Positions 28,224 through 37,281 of a stretch of DNA of 64,000 nucleotides are shown here, piece after piece. How positions within the stretch are numbered: position 1 is the first letter of the stretch; the number at the start of each line of letters is the position of its first letter. The DNA lies in assembly GCA_002787635.1 (NCBI GenBank), contig PCXK01000022.1:33697-97696 (forward strand), given 5' to 3'. Made by a program: the position numbers and the translations under genes. The DNA is from Alphaproteobacteria bacterium CG11_big_fil_rev_8_21_14_0_20_39_49. GTDB taxonomy: Bacteria; Pseudomonadota; Alphaproteobacteria; Rickettsiales; UBA6187. Under the pieces are notes generated by a model that ran no database searches, was not told the DNA's origin, and saw nothing but the letters and a program-made list of their open reading frames with translations.

Positions 28224-29401
28224 AAGTGTTAGAGATAATTAATCCCGATACAAAAAAAATACTTTCTTGTCTGGATAATAAGGCTCGCTTTGTAGGTGGG
28301 TGTGTAAGGAATAAATTACTCGGTATAAATATAACCGATATTGATATTGCCTGCCTTTATCCACCGGATATCACCACTGACAAATTAAGCAAAAAAAATA
28401 TCCGTGTTATCCCGACCGGAATAAAACATGGTACGGTAACAGCCGTTTTAAATAATAAGACATATGAAATAACAACTTTACGCAAAGATGTTGCCTGTGA
28501 CGGAAGACATGCCGAAGTCGAATATACGGATAGTTGGGAAGAAGATGCCGCAAGGCGTGACTTTACCGTAAATGCCATGTTTATGGATATTGAGGGCAAT
28601 ATATATGATTATTTCGGCGGTAGGGAAGACTTGCAAAACGGTGTGGTTAAATTTGTCGGTAATGCCGAACAGCGAGTTAGTGAGGATATATTAAGGATAT
28701 TGCGATTTTTCAGGTTCTATGCCTATTACGGCAAAGGGAAAATGGACGCTAATTCTTTGGAGGCATGTGAAAAATTTGCTGATAAAATACCCGAACTCTC
28801 AGGCGAGAGGATACAGTCGGAAATGTTCAAATTACTGGCGGCAAAAGAAGCTATAGAAGTTTTACGAATTATGGTTGATAAAAAAATCACCGATAATATT
28901 TTCATAAGTGACATTGACCTTGAAGCATTTGAAGAATTATCCGGACTAAGTGACAATGTTTTATTAAGGCTTGCCGGTCTGATAAACCGATATAACCAAA
29001 AGAGCGTTACATCATTAAGTGAAAAATGGAAGCTTTCCAATAAAAATAAGAACTACTTATCGACGGTTTTATTCCCTAGTGTAAAAATAGATTTTAATAG
29101 TGATGTCGGCTTGCAAAAAAGGGCTATCAGAAAATTAGGCGGCGATATTTATAAAGATATAATTTTGCTTGCATGGAGCTGTAAAACTATTTTGAAAAAA
29201 GATATGGAAAAGCTAATAAAAATCGAACAAGAGTGGCAAGTACCCGAATTTCCGCTAAACGGCAATGACATAAAAAAGCTTGGCATAAGGGACGGAAAGC
29301 AAATAGGTAAGATGCTTTTTATTGCGGAGGAATTTTGGGAGGAAAATAACTACAACCCTTCAAAAAAGGAAATTCTCGACTATATCTTGAAAAGGGAATG
29401 A
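28220..29401 (+). CDS. cca: CCA tRNA nucleotidyltransferase
   Basis: This enzyme adds or repairs the 3'-CCA end of tRNAs. The 393-residue protein is a class II nucleotidyltransferase: FVGGCVRNKLLG near residue 25, ITDIDIA (metal-binding D-x-D), RRDFTVNAMF and EDILRILRFFRF. The C-terminal region is the alphaproteobacterial all-helical type without an HD domain. Start is GTG at 28220, overlapping metF. The pairing with metF appears opportunistic. Confidence 0.93.
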   Translation: MKVLEIINPDTKKILSCLDNKARFVGGCVRNKLLGINITDIDIACLYPPDITTDKLSKKNIRVIPTGIKHGTVTAVLNNKTYEITTLRKDVACDGRHAEVEYTDSWEEDAARRDFTVNAMFMDIEGNIYDYFGGREDLQNGVVKFVGNAEQRVSEDILRILRFFRFYAYYGKGKMDANSLEACEKFADKIPELSGERIQSEMFKLLAAKEAIEVLRIMVDKKITDNIFISDIDLEAFEELSGLSDNVLLRLAGLINRYNQKSVTSLSEKWKLSNKNKNYLSTVLFPSVKIDFNSDVGLQKRAIRKLGGDIYKDIILLAWSCKTILKKDMEKLIKIEQEWQVPEFPLNGNDIKKLGIRDGKQIGKMLFIAEEFWEENNYNPSKKEILDYILKRE

Positions 29402-29525
29402 TTAAATTATATAGCAATTAAATGTATAGTGTTTACACTTAATTTTAAAATAGCACTGCGAGTTGTAACGCATAAAATAACGGATTGTTCGGTAAATTAA
29501 AAGTAGTACTTCTAACCTTTAAAAA

Positions 29526-29559
29526 AAACCGCTTGTTAATTTTGTTAACGAAGCGGTTT
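29526..29559. terminator. Bidirectional Rho-independent terminator
   Basis: Arms AAACCGCTTGTTAA and TTAACGAAGCGGTTT pair with one bulged base around a 5-base loop. Eight A residues precede the stem (a U-tract for the minus strand) and a T-rich run follows on the plus strand. It lies between the convergent genes cca and qmcA and can end both. Confidence 0.85.
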
Positions 29560-29587
29560 GGTTTTTATCGGAATATAAATGATTTTT

Positions 29588-30544
29588 CTATGCACCGCTG
29601 CTAGGCTTGCTATTGGTTTTGCGGATTGAATCAAAGATACTTACGCTTTGGGCGACTATTGAGCTTAAGCCGCTGATATCGTTAGCATTAGCCGGAAGAA
29701 GTATCGTATTACTTTCTTTAGCCAGTTGTTTGAACGCTAAAATATACTGTTCGGCTATCCTTAAAGATACCGCGTCGCTACCTCCTTGAGACTGTATGGA
29801 CTCGGCAACTTTTCTGATGCCCTCTGCCGTAGCGGTGGCTACTGATATAATTGCCTCTGCCTCACCTTTTGCCCTGTTTATCTGGTCTGTCATTGATGCT
29901 TCGGATTGCAATACCATATCACGCTTGTCGGCTTCCGCTAAATTTATCTGAGCATCTCTACGCCCTTCAGAGTCAAGTATTTCGGCTCTTTTTTTCCTTT
30001 CTGCCGCCACCTGAAGCTCCATCGCCTGTAAAACTGTTGCAGGAGGGTTGATATCCTTTATTTCATAACGCATACACTGGATACCCCAAGCATGGGCTGC
30101 CTCATTGATTGAGTTCACTATCTTGGCATTAAGGTTCTCACGCTCTTCAAAAGTGTTATCAAGCGTAATTTTACCTATCTCGGAACGCATATTTGTCTGA
30201 GCCAATTGAGCCAGTGCAAAATAAGGGTCGCTAACGCCATACGAGGCGGCTTTGGGATCCATTACACGAAGATATAGAACACCGTCAATATCCAAGGTTA
30301 CGTTATCCCTTGTAATTGCCGATTGCTGAGGGATATCTATAACATCTTCTTTTAAAGAGTGTTTATATGCCACCCTTTGCAAGAAAGGTATCAGGAAATT
30401 AAGTCCCGGTTCAAGAATCTTATCGAAACGCCCGAGGTTTTCTATAACCCAAGCCTGTTGCTGAGGAACAACCTTTACACCTTTCCATACAAGAAGGAAA
30501 AATACAAAAGCTAAAAACATTAAAAAACCGCTTGTTCCGTCCAT
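29588..30544 (-). CDS. qmcA: SPFH/stomatin-family membrane protein QmcA
   Basis: A 318-residue band-7 protein: one N-terminal membrane helix (about 6-22), then the SPFH domain (VPQQQAWVIENLGRF, GLNFLIPFLQRV, TLDIDGVLYLRV) and a coiled-coil stretch rich in A/E/K with the conserved AKGEAEA motif. Such proteins form large rings in the inner membrane and cap proteases such as FtsH. Its start codon overlaps the NfeD stop (TAATG), which fixes the pair as an operon. Confidence 0.92.
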   Translation of the reverse strand: MDGTSGFLMFLAFVFFLLVWKGVKVVPQQQAWVIENLGRFDKILEPGLNFLIPFLQRVAYKHSLKEDVIDIPQQSAITRDNVTLDIDGVLYLRVMDPKAASYGVSDPYFALAQLAQTNMRSEIGKITLDNTFEERENLNAKIVNSINEAAHAWGIQCMRYEIKDINPPATVLQAMELQVAAERKKRAEILDSEGRRDAQINLAEADKRDMVLQSEASMTDQINRAKGEAEAIISVATATAEGIRKVAESIQSQGGSDAVSLRIAEQYILAFKQLAKESNTILLPANANDISGLSSIVAQSVSIFDSIRKTNSKPSSGA

Positions 30545-31041
30545 TACTCATCTCCTTGGTTTGATTTCGTATTGTTAATATCGGAAGTTACCGTAAGGAC
30601 ATTGCCGTTTATTTCCCTAACGTAAACCTCATCGTCTTTTTCTACACTTTCTTTTTCATCGCCATCGAAAAGCCTTGCGTTCATTATTGTTCCCGACCAT
30701 TTTACCTTGCCGGTTTTTCTCTTGTCTAAAGTTTTGCCACATACAATAGCACTATCACCGACTATATTTTTAAAATCACCTTTACTTTCACTGCGGAATT
30801 TCTTTAGCGGATACCATAAAACCGCAGCCCATGCGAATATAAGTCCGAAGAAATAAGCAAACTGTTCAAAATATGAGTTTGAATTTATGATATCAAAATT
30901 TATCAATCCTCCGACGGTAATTGCTGCCAATCCCTCAAATAAGAAACCGATACCCGGAACCAAACTAACCTCAAGAACGAAAAATACCGCAGATAATATT
31001 AACCATATAAGTGCAACGTGATTTATATCAATTGATTCCAT
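30544..31041 (-). CDS. NfeD-like membrane protein
   Basis: The 165-residue protein has three to four hydrophobic helices in its first 95 residues, then a soluble OB-fold domain of about 65 residues (GDSAIVCGKTLDKRKTGKVK and EVYVREINGNVLTV). This is the short NfeD-1b form, the usual partner of QmcA/stomatin proteins. It is upstream of qmcA on the same strand with a one-base overlap. Confidence 0.88.
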   Translation of the reverse strand: MESIDINHVALIWLILSAVFFVLEVSLVPGIGFLFEGLAAITVGGLINFDIINSNSYFEQFAYFFGLIFAWAAVLWYPLKKFRSESKGDFKNIVGDSAIVCGKTLDKRKTGKVKWSGTIMNARLFDGDEKESVEKDDEVYVREINGNVLTVTSDINNTKSNQGDE

Positions 31042-31188
31042 ATAATTTTTTTTTAATTAAATTACTTGTACAATATATTTATACACAAACAAGATTATGT
31101 CAATTAAGTATTATAAAAAAATAGATGCTGAAATAAATTCGTCCATGACGATTATTTTAGTGCAAGAAGCGATTAATGGGACATTCCT

Positions 31189-32469
31189 TTAATAGTTTTT
31201 GTTGGCTTTCATAGCATCGCTTGCAAGATAAAGCGAACCGCAGAAGATTATTCTTGCCGGTGTTCGGTCAAGTGTAGGTAAAAAGGATATTGCGTCTTCA
31301 ATGGAGTCAAAATCTTTTGCATCGATTCCGACTTTTTTAGCTGCATCGGCAATTACATGAGCGGTCTGAGCGGCTATTTCGGTTTGAACCAGCATGCCGC
31401 ATACGAACTTTGCCTTTCCCTTAAAATGGGAAAGCATTTCTTGTGCATTCCTTCCCCTTGTGAAACCGCATACCAGATATGTAGGTTTGTCCTTCCAGTC
31501 TTCTATCATACATGAAACTACATAAGCCCCTGCATTGTTATGTGCTCCGTCGAGCCATATCTCCCAGCCTTGCGGCAACATATCGATTAGCCTGCCTGAT
31601 GTTAACTGCTGCATACGTGCCGGCCACTTTACCTTTTTCAGACCTTCCGCATATGCCGTATCGGATATTGAAAAACCCTTTAACTGCTTTAAAGCGGCAA
31701 TTGCAGTACCGGCGTTGACTATCTGGTGGTCTCCGATAAGTGCCGGTGGTGGAAGCTCCATATCACCTTCGATACTCTTGTAAATCATTCCGCTTTCGGT
31801 TTTTTCCGCTATCCAGTCATAGCCGAATGAAAATAACGGTGCGTTAAGCTCCTCTGCTTTTGCTTCTATAGCATTATGTGCCTCTTCAAATTGCAGGCTT
31901 GATATGCATGGAACGCCCTGTTTTATGATGCCGGCTTTTTCACCCGCTATTATAGGTATGGTCGGACCTAAATATTCGGTGTGGTCGAGTGATATAGGGG
32001 TTATTACCGTACATGCGGGCTTGTCTATCACATTGGTGGCATCGAGCCTGCCGCCCATGCCTGTTTCAAGCAATACTATATCAGCCTTGACCTTTGAGAA
32101 AGCCAGATATGCCATTGCCGTAGTACCTTCAAAAAATGTGATACGCATATCGGCAGCCTTTATACGGCATCGGTCAACTATCTGTTCAAGCATAGGCTCG
32201 GATATGTCATTACCTGCCAGCTTTATACGCTCGTTAAAATTTAACAGGTGGGGCGAGCTATATACATGTACCTTATAACCTGCCGCCTCAAGAATCGCCC
32301 TTGAAAAGGCTATGGTAGAACCCTTCCCGTTCGTTCCCGCATAGTGGATAACAGGCGGCAGTTTTTTGTGGGGATTGCCAAGCTTGTCAAGCAGCTCCAA
32401 AACTCTCTCCAAGCCGAAATCTATCGGTTTACTGCCAAGAGGTTGCGGCCATTTGGGCATGAATACCAT
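31189..32469 (-). CDS. folC: Folylpolyglutamate/dihydrofolate synthase
   Basis: FolC joins glutamate to dihydropteroate and to reduced folates. The Mur-ligase fold is shown by the P-loop HYAGTNGKGST, then SPHLLNFNERI, ETGMGGRLDATN, ITPISLDHTEYLG and LDGAHN. The protein has 426 residues, full length. Start at 32469 fits AGGA six bases upstream; a second ATG three codons later is less well placed. In many proteobacteria accD precedes folC, but not here. Confidence 0.94.
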   Translation of the reverse strand: MVFMPKWPQPLGSKPIDFGLERVLELLDKLGNPHKKLPPVIHYAGTNGKGSTIAFSRAILEAAGYKVHVYSSPHLLNFNERIKLAGNDISEPMLEQIVDRCRIKAADMRITFFEGTTAMAYLAFSKVKADIVLLETGMGGRLDATNVIDKPACTVITPISLDHTEYLGPTIPIIAGEKAGIIKQGVPCISSLQFEEAHNAIEAKAEELNAPLFSFGYDWIAEKTESGMIYKSIEGDMELPPPALIGDHQIVNAGTAIAALKQLKGFSISDTAYAEGLKKVKWPARMQQLTSGRLIDMLPQGWEIWLDGAHNNAGAYVVSCMIEDWKDKPTYLVCGFTRGRNAQEMLSHFKGKAKFVCGMLVQTEIAAQTAHVIADAAKKVGIDAKDFDSIEDAISFLPTLDRTPARIIFCGSLYLASDAMKANKNY

Positions 32470-32589
32470 ATGCTATCCTTATATTTTTCATTGTGGTATA
32501 TAGCATTTTAGCCAATATGTAAATTGTTAGGTAGTACCCCTATAACAATTGACTGGATTAACTAAGACGCATTTACGCCAAGTGACAAG

Positions 32590-32604
32590 TTAACATTTTA
32601 TTAA
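32590..32604. promoter_or_regulatory. Candidate CtrA box (TTAA-N7-TTAA)
   Basis: TTAACATTTTATTAA lies 47 bases upstream of the PAS_5 gene at 32652. Spacing is exact, but the region is so AT-rich that chance occurrence is realistic. Confidence 0.35.
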
Positions 32605-32651
32605 TTAATGATAATTATAATGATAGACTTAATTTTAGGTAAAAATGTGAT

Positions 32652-33113
32652 ATGTCCGACAATCATTTAAGTGAGGATCTTCTAAAAAATGAGAGGATAA
32701 CTAATATTATCCTTGATCATTGGAATGATATAAAAGGGCTTAACCATTTTCCTAAAGAAAGCGATCTGGATACCGCCTATCTTGAACCGTTGCTTGATAA
32801 CTGCTTCTTAATAGACGTAGAAGGAATCGTAAACGGCAAATATAATTATAAGTTTATCGGTAAGAGCGTATTAAACTCATATGGTAGCGACCTTACTAAA
32901 GTAATTGATATTGATGCACCAAGTCCTTTAACGCAAAAAGATAAGATAATGGATCTTCTTCACAGCAAGCGTCCGGTAATTGATGACGGAAGTTTCAAGA
33001 ATATCAACGGTGATATCGTCAGATACCACCAATGCCTGATGCCGCTTAGCATAGACGGTTATAAAATAGATAGTATTTTCGGCGGAATGTTTATAAGCAT
33101 ACATCAAAAATAA
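32652..33113 (+). CDS. PAS_5-like small protein
   Basis: The 153-residue protein has the single-domain PAS_5 pattern: ILDHWNDIKG, DTAYLEPLLDNCFLIDVE, YNYKFIGKSVLNSYG, and RYHQCLMPLSIDG near the end. It is related to the protein at 2929-3363. No output domain is attached, so it may modulate another protein. A candidate CtrA box lies just upstream. Confidence 0.7.
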   Translation: MSDNHLSEDLLKNERITNIILDHWNDIKGLNHFPKESDLDTAYLEPLLDNCFLIDVEGIVNGKYNYKFIGKSVLNSYGSDLTKVIDIDAPSPLTQKDKIMDLLHSKRPVIDDGSFKNINGDIVRYHQCLMPLSIDGYKIDSIFGGMFISIHQK

Positions 33114-33217
33114 TAAATTCCTTATACCGTATTAACATAGTATATAGTTGTTTTTGTTGCTTATATTTTCTAAGTTATTATATTAGATTGTTTAATACCT
33201 AAATAATATGCCTTGTA

Positions 33218-33817
33218 ATGGATAATAAAAAGATACCTAATATATTGACTATATTCAGGATTGCTATAATCCCGATACTTGTTGCGTCGTTCTTTATTGA
33301 AGGAAAAATGTATCATTGGGTAGCTGCCGGATTGTTTATAATAGCAAGTATTACGGATTTTTTTGACGGGTATTTGGCAAGAACTTTAAAGGCTACATCT
33401 AAACTGGGGCGTTTTTTAGACCCTATAGCCGATAAGTTGCTTGTTGCCTCTGCAATACTTATGCTTGTGCATTTTGACGGTATAGGACGTTATGATATCG
33501 TTCCTGCCGTAGCTATATTATGCAGGGAGATAATGGTCTCAGGTTTAAGGGAATTTTTGGCGGAGATAAATGTAAGTGTACCTGTAACCAAGCTGGCAAA
33601 GGTTAAAACCGCTGTGCAGATGACGGCAATTTTCCTTCTGCTTTTAGGTGTTGAAGGACCCAGTTTTGATGAAGTGGAAGAAATAACGGAAATAAATCTA
33701 ACTGTATTTATAGGAAGAATCTTGCTTTGGGTATCTGCGGTATTGACTGTTATTACAGGTTATGCCTATCTTAAAGCTGGACTTAAACACATGAAAGAAG
33801 CAGATGAAAAAAAGTAA
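33218..33817 (+). CDS. pgsA: Phosphatidylglycerophosphate synthase
   Basis: A CDP-alcohol phosphatidyltransferase that makes PGP from CDP-diacylglycerol and glycerol-3-phosphate. The catalytic motif D-x2-D-G-x2-A-R-x8-G-x3-D-x3-D is intact in DFFDGYLARTLKATSKLGR and LDPIADK. The 199-residue protein has about five hydrophobic helices. The next gene starts inside its last 14 bases. Confidence 0.95.
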   Translation: MDNKKIPNILTIFRIAIIPILVASFFIEGKMYHWVAAGLFIIASITDFFDGYLARTLKATSKLGRFLDPIADKLLVASAILMLVHFDGIGRYDIVPAVAILCREIMVSGLREFLAEINVSVPVTKLAKVKTAVQMTAIFLLLLGVEGPSFDEVEEITEINLTVFIGRILLWVSAVLTVITGYAYLKAGLKHMKEADEKK

Positions 33818-35015
33818 TATCAGATATTTTATAGTTTTATTTAACTTTTTGTGTGCAGTTTTTTGCCCTGTTATATCGTATGGTAATATCTACGAGTTTG
33901 AAGTAAAGCAGGGAGACACCTTATCAAATATAATAAGAGAAGTCGGTATATCCGCTACTGATGCGGCAAATGCCATTTCTGCAATGCAGGATATATATAA
34001 TCCGGGAAAAATCAGGGTAGGAGATAAAATAAAAATTTCATACAGCACTTTAAAAACAGAAGGTGAAACTAATAAAATATTGGTAGGTATTGATTTTTCT
34101 CCCTCGAAACTTGAAAAAGTATATGTCAGAAGAGCCGATGAAGACTCGTTTTATGCAAAGAAAGTTGAAGTGCCTACGGCAAAAAGGCTAGTTAAAGCTT
34201 CCGCTCAAATCGAGTCAACATTGTTCGGTGCTACCAAAAAATCAGGGATACCTTTCGATATCGGAAATGAATTTGTAAAAAAATATAGCTATGATGTTGA
34301 CTTTCAAAGAGATCTTAGAAAGGGAAATACTCTTGACGTATTATACGAAGAAGTAGTTACCCCTACAGGTGATGTTGTAGGTAGTGGTGAAATACTATAT
34401 GCAAATCTTGAGCTGAATGATCAAAGCTACCCTATATACCGATTTCGGACTTTAGACGGCAGTTACGGTTATTATAATGAAGACGGCGAATCAATAGAAA
34501 AATCTTTCTTGCGAACACCTATTGACGGTGCGAGGATAACCTCCGGTTTCGGGAAGCGAAGACACCCTATCTTAGGATATAATAAGATGCATAAGGGGCT
34601 TGATTTTGGTGCTCCGCAGGGAACTCCCATATATGCGGCAGGCTCAGGCGTTGTAACAAAAATAGGAAGAAACGGAGGTTACGGTAATTACATACAGATA
34701 AGACACGGCAACGGTTACTCAACAGCCTACGCTCACCTTAAAGGTTTTAAAAGAGGATTAAAAAAAGGCGGCAATGTAAAGCAGGGGCAGATTATAGGAT
34801 ATGTAGGTACTACAGGTCGTTCTACCGGACCTCACCTGCATTATGAAGTATTAAAACATGACAGGCAGATTAATCCGTTATCCATAAAAACCGTCGCAGT
34901 TAATAAGCTAGAAGGTGTCCAACTGGGCATATACTCGCAGCATGTAAAGATGGTAAAAAGAGAGGTGTCAAAGGTTGATGCCAGCAACAAAGTAGCAGTT
35001 CTGGAAATTAACTAA
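33804..35015 (+). CDS. M23-family peptidoglycan endopeptidase
   Basis: A 403-residue envelope protein with a signal peptide (to about residue 25), a LysM/OapA-like domain (EFEVKQGDTLSNIIREVGIS), a linker domain, and a C-terminal M23 (LytM) metallopeptidase. Zinc ligands are visible in MHKGLDFGAP (H-x3-D) and PHLHYEV (H-x-H). MepM/NlpD-type enzymes cut peptide cross-links to allow wall growth. It overlaps pgsA by 14 bases. Confidence 0.92.
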   Translation: MKKSNIRYFIVLFNFLCAVFCPVISYGNIYEFEVKQGDTLSNIIREVGISATDAANAISAMQDIYNPGKIRVGDKIKISYSTLKTEGETNKILVGIDFSPSKLEKVYVRRADEDSFYAKKVEVPTAKRLVKASAQIESTLFGATKKSGIPFDIGNEFVKKYSYDVDFQRDLRKGNTLDVLYEEVVTPTGDVVGSGEILYANLELNDQSYPIYRFRTLDGSYGYYNEDGESIEKSFLRTPIDGARITSGFGKRRHPILGYNKMHKGLDFGAPQGTPIYAAGSGVVTKIGRNGGYGNYIQIRHGNGYSTAYAHLKGFKRGLKKGGNVKQGQIIGYVGTTGRSTGPHLHYEVLKHDRQINPLSIKTVAVNKLEGVQLGIYSQHVKMVKREVSKVDASNKVAVLEIN

Positions 35016-35075
35016 AAAAATTAGTATCCGATAAACATATATTAAGTCATAATGTAGTACATGAATGTGAATTTT

Positions 35076-35223
35076 GGCATTTCTAACTAAACATAGCTTT
35101 TGTCATGCTGAACTTGTTTCAGCATCTACTATGAGATAAAAAGATACTGAAACAAGTTCAGTATGACAAAAACATTAAAAATTTTGACATGAAATACAAA
35201 AACTATGTTTAGTTAGCAATGCC
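35076..35223. repeat. MITE-like element with nested inverted repeats
   Basis: Outer inverted repeats of 27 bp (35076-35102 and 35197-35223) match at 25 positions and begin GGCATT. Inner inverted repeats of 27 bp (35101-35127 and 35142-35168) carry TGTCATGCTGAACTTGTTTC and its copy. Each inner arm is itself a hairpin, ATGCTGAA/TTCAGCAT, in which the other copy has A:T in place of G:C. No coding frame lies inside. The rest of the 35016-35381 gap holds only a candidate CtrA site. Confidence 0.85.
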
Positions 35224-35308
35224 AGTTCTACCAATGGTTACTATTTGCCTTCCCAATATGAGCTAAAAGCTGCTAATTGCGTGTAAAACGTAAAAATACC
35301 ACAAATAA

Positions 35309-35323
35309 TTAACCAAATATTAA
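35309..35323. promoter_or_regulatory. Candidate CtrA box upstream of prepilin
   Basis: TTAACCAAATATTAA has CtrA spacing and the CCA extension. It lies about 55-60 bases upstream of the prepilin start, a distance suited to activation. CtrA activates pilA in Caulobacter. Confidence 0.5.
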
Positions 35324-35381
35324 CCTTTAAAGGCAATGATATTTATATTGTTAACAGCAACTTTTTAGGACAAATACATGA

Positions 35382-36161
35382 ATGTTTGCAAATCTGAAAG
35401 ACCAAAGACCAAAGACCAAAGACCAAAGACCTGAGAATGGCTTTACTCTTATTGAGCTATCTATAGTTATAGTGATAATCGGGCTTATAGTAGCTGGCAT
35501 AGTTGGGGGGCAGGCTCTTGTTGAGCAAGCCAAAATAAGATCTCAGATATTAGAGTTCCAGAAATATAAAGTTGCATATAATGCTTTCAAGCTTGAATAT
35601 AATGCTATTCCAGGTGATTTTAATATGGCTTCACAATACTGGCCGGGAGCATTAGATGGTGACGGGAGCGGACGGCTAAATGTTCATAATGATTGGGCAA
35701 CTATACCAAACAATGTTAACGGACGTGAGTCGTTGTTGTTTTTTTATCATCTTTCATTAGCGGGTATTATTCCGGATAGCTATAATAATACATCAACCTT
35801 GGGTGTTGGATATCCTGAATTAATAATATCTAAGGGTAAAGGTATGACAGCCGGAAATGTTAGATGGGGCGGTGCTAATTTTCAGACATCCGCAAGCGTT
35901 GATTTTAAAGCTGGGCTTTATCTGCAAGTTGGCAGACCGGAACTTATTAGTGGAAGTATGAATGATCAGATAGGAACATCCGATCCAAGAACTTACAGTA
36001 ATATAGATACAAAAATAGACGACGGCAATCCGGTGGAGGGAATTTTTTTAGCACATCGAGTGTGGAACAGCACCCAAGGAGATTGTCTTGATGGAGTTGA
36101 CGGTGATTACCTATTAAGTAATGATAGACCATCGTGTCTTGCAGTTTACATTATAGAATAA
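35382..36161 (+). CDS. Type IV prepilin-like protein with repeat-coded leader
   Basis: The 259-residue protein has a short basic leader, the prepilin peptidase site G|F-T-L-I-E-L-S, one hydrophobic helix (IVIVIIGLIVAGIVGGQAL), then a globular domain with two late cysteines. The leader is coded by five tandem AAAGACC heptamers (35397-35431). A second ATG four bases upstream (35378) is better placed for the AGGA at 35367-35370 but leads to an 18-residue dead end in this repeat state. It is related to the protein at 19223-19978. The protein may be a minor pilin or pseudopilin; assembly genes are not in the window. Confidence 0.8.
   Translation: MFANLKDQRPKTKDQRPENGFTLIELSIVIVIIGLIVAGIVGGQALVEQAKIRSQILEFQKYKVAYNAFKLEYNAIPGDFNMASQYWPGALDGDGSGRLNVHNDWATIPNNVNGRESLLFFYHLSLAGIIPDSYNNTSTLGVGYPELIISKGKGMTAGNVRWGGANFQTSASVDFKAGLYLQVGRPELISGSMNDQIGTSDPRTYSNIDTKIDDGNPVEGIFLAHRVWNSTQGDCLDGVDGDYLLSNDRPSCLAVYIIE
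35397..35431. repeat. Five tandem AAAGACC heptamers
   Basis: Five perfect copies of a 7-base unit lie inside the prepilin leader. Seven is not a multiple of three, so any slippage changes the frame upstream of the cleavage site. Confidence 0.95.
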
Positions 36162-36418
36162 TAAAAACGCTTTTAAGAAAAATCCGTTCATAAAACTGTT
36201 GAAATCACACCTCTTACATGCTCCTGACTTTTTAGAATGTGGATTCCACTATAATTTTGTTCTATTAACAAAATTCGCAGTATGGCTAATATACCATAAA
36301 TTCAAATTTACCATAGATACCGAAACAAGTTCGCCCATGAGAAAAACAACTAATTCCACAGACTCAACCATTAAACGTACAATTCCGTTTATATTTATTA
36401 TAACACTTCCAAAAAAGC

Positions 36419-36446
36419 GTACTAATATTTTGACAAATATTAGTAC
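36419..36446. promoter_or_regulatory. Perfect 12-bp inverted repeat upstream of DUF3108 gene
   Basis: Arms GTACTAATATTT and AAATATTAGTAC flank the loop TGAC, 38 bases before the DUF3108 start. No T-run follows, so an operator or mRNA hairpin is likelier than a terminator. The rest of 36162-36484 holds only a decayed half of a GAAACAAGTTC-type repeat near 36320. Confidence 0.6.
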
Positions 36447-36484
36447 TTAGTATATAAGTACAGTGTCATTTTGGGAGATTTTCT

Positions 36485-37276
36485 ATGAAAAAACTGTTTT
36501 TATGTTTTTTAGTGCTATTAACGTTTTCACCCAAGGCTTATGCCGGTGCTTTACCTGAAGATACTATCAGTGCAATAAGGTGGTATAAAGTATATTGGAG
36601 CGGAATCCATGTTGCCGATCTTAAAGCACATGTCAAAGAGGACGGGCTTGATGCTATTATTGAGTCATACGGCATTGTAAAAAAGGTAAGTAAATATGAA
36701 AGCGTGTTTAAGACCAGATTCAATTACGTGGAAGGCGAGTTTGTACCCGATAGCTATTATACGGAATTCCAACAGCGAAACGGCGGTAGAAAAATAGATA
36801 TAAAATTCAATAAGGACGGCACGGTTGCCAAAGAGGAGGTGACACCACCCGACAACAGGGCTAAAAGACCGGCTGTTAGCGAAAAATTAAAGCATGATAC
36901 CTTTGATCCGCTTACCGCTTTTATGGCGGCACGCAAAAAAGTAAAAGAAAGTCTTGAAAAAGGAAATAACAGTTTCAGCATTAAAATGTATGACGGCAGA
37001 AGGCTTTCAGATCTTGATTTTAAAATTGAAGGGCGTTTTGATAGAAAGATAAGCGGCACTAAACATAAATTGGTGAAAGTGACCTTCAAGCGTAAGCCGA
37101 TAGAAGGTTATACACAGAACGAATTAAAGCGTATGCAAAAAGAAGAGCCTGTATTTACATTATATTTAAGCGATGATGAAAAATTATTGCCTATAAAAAT
37201 GGACGCGGACGCTCCGCTTGGAACTGCCGTATTGCTTTTTGAAAAGGATTGTCCGTCACTTGATAAGTGCGCCTAA
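36485..37276 (+). CDS. DUF3108 periplasmic protein
   Basis: The 263-residue protein has a clear signal peptide (to AYAG, about residue 20). The DUF3108 fold follows: an N-terminal YKVYWSGIHVADLKAHV strand pair, EFQQRNGGRKIDIKF, TFDPLTAFMA and a C-terminal LYLSDDEKLLPIKM. Family members are beta-rich envelope proteins of unknown function. GGGAGA lies before the ATG. Confidence 0.8.
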   Translation: MKKLFLCFLVLLTFSPKAYAGALPEDTISAIRWYKVYWSGIHVADLKAHVKEDGLDAIIESYGIVKKVSKYESVFKTRFNYVEGEFVPDSYYTEFQQRNGGRKIDIKFNKDGTVAKEEVTPPDNRAKRPAVSEKLKHDTFDPLTAFMAARKKVKESLEKGNNSFSIKMYDGRRLSDLDFKIEGRFDRKISGTKHKLVKVTFKRKPIEGYTQNELKRMQKEEPVFTLYLSDDEKLLPIKMDADAPLGTAVLLFEKDCPSLDKCA

Positions 37277-37281
37277 TAAAA

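Noticed and set aside
36199..36450. 83-codon frame between the prepilin and DUF3108 genes
   Set aside because: No binding site, poor composition, and it runs through the palindrome at 36419-36446.
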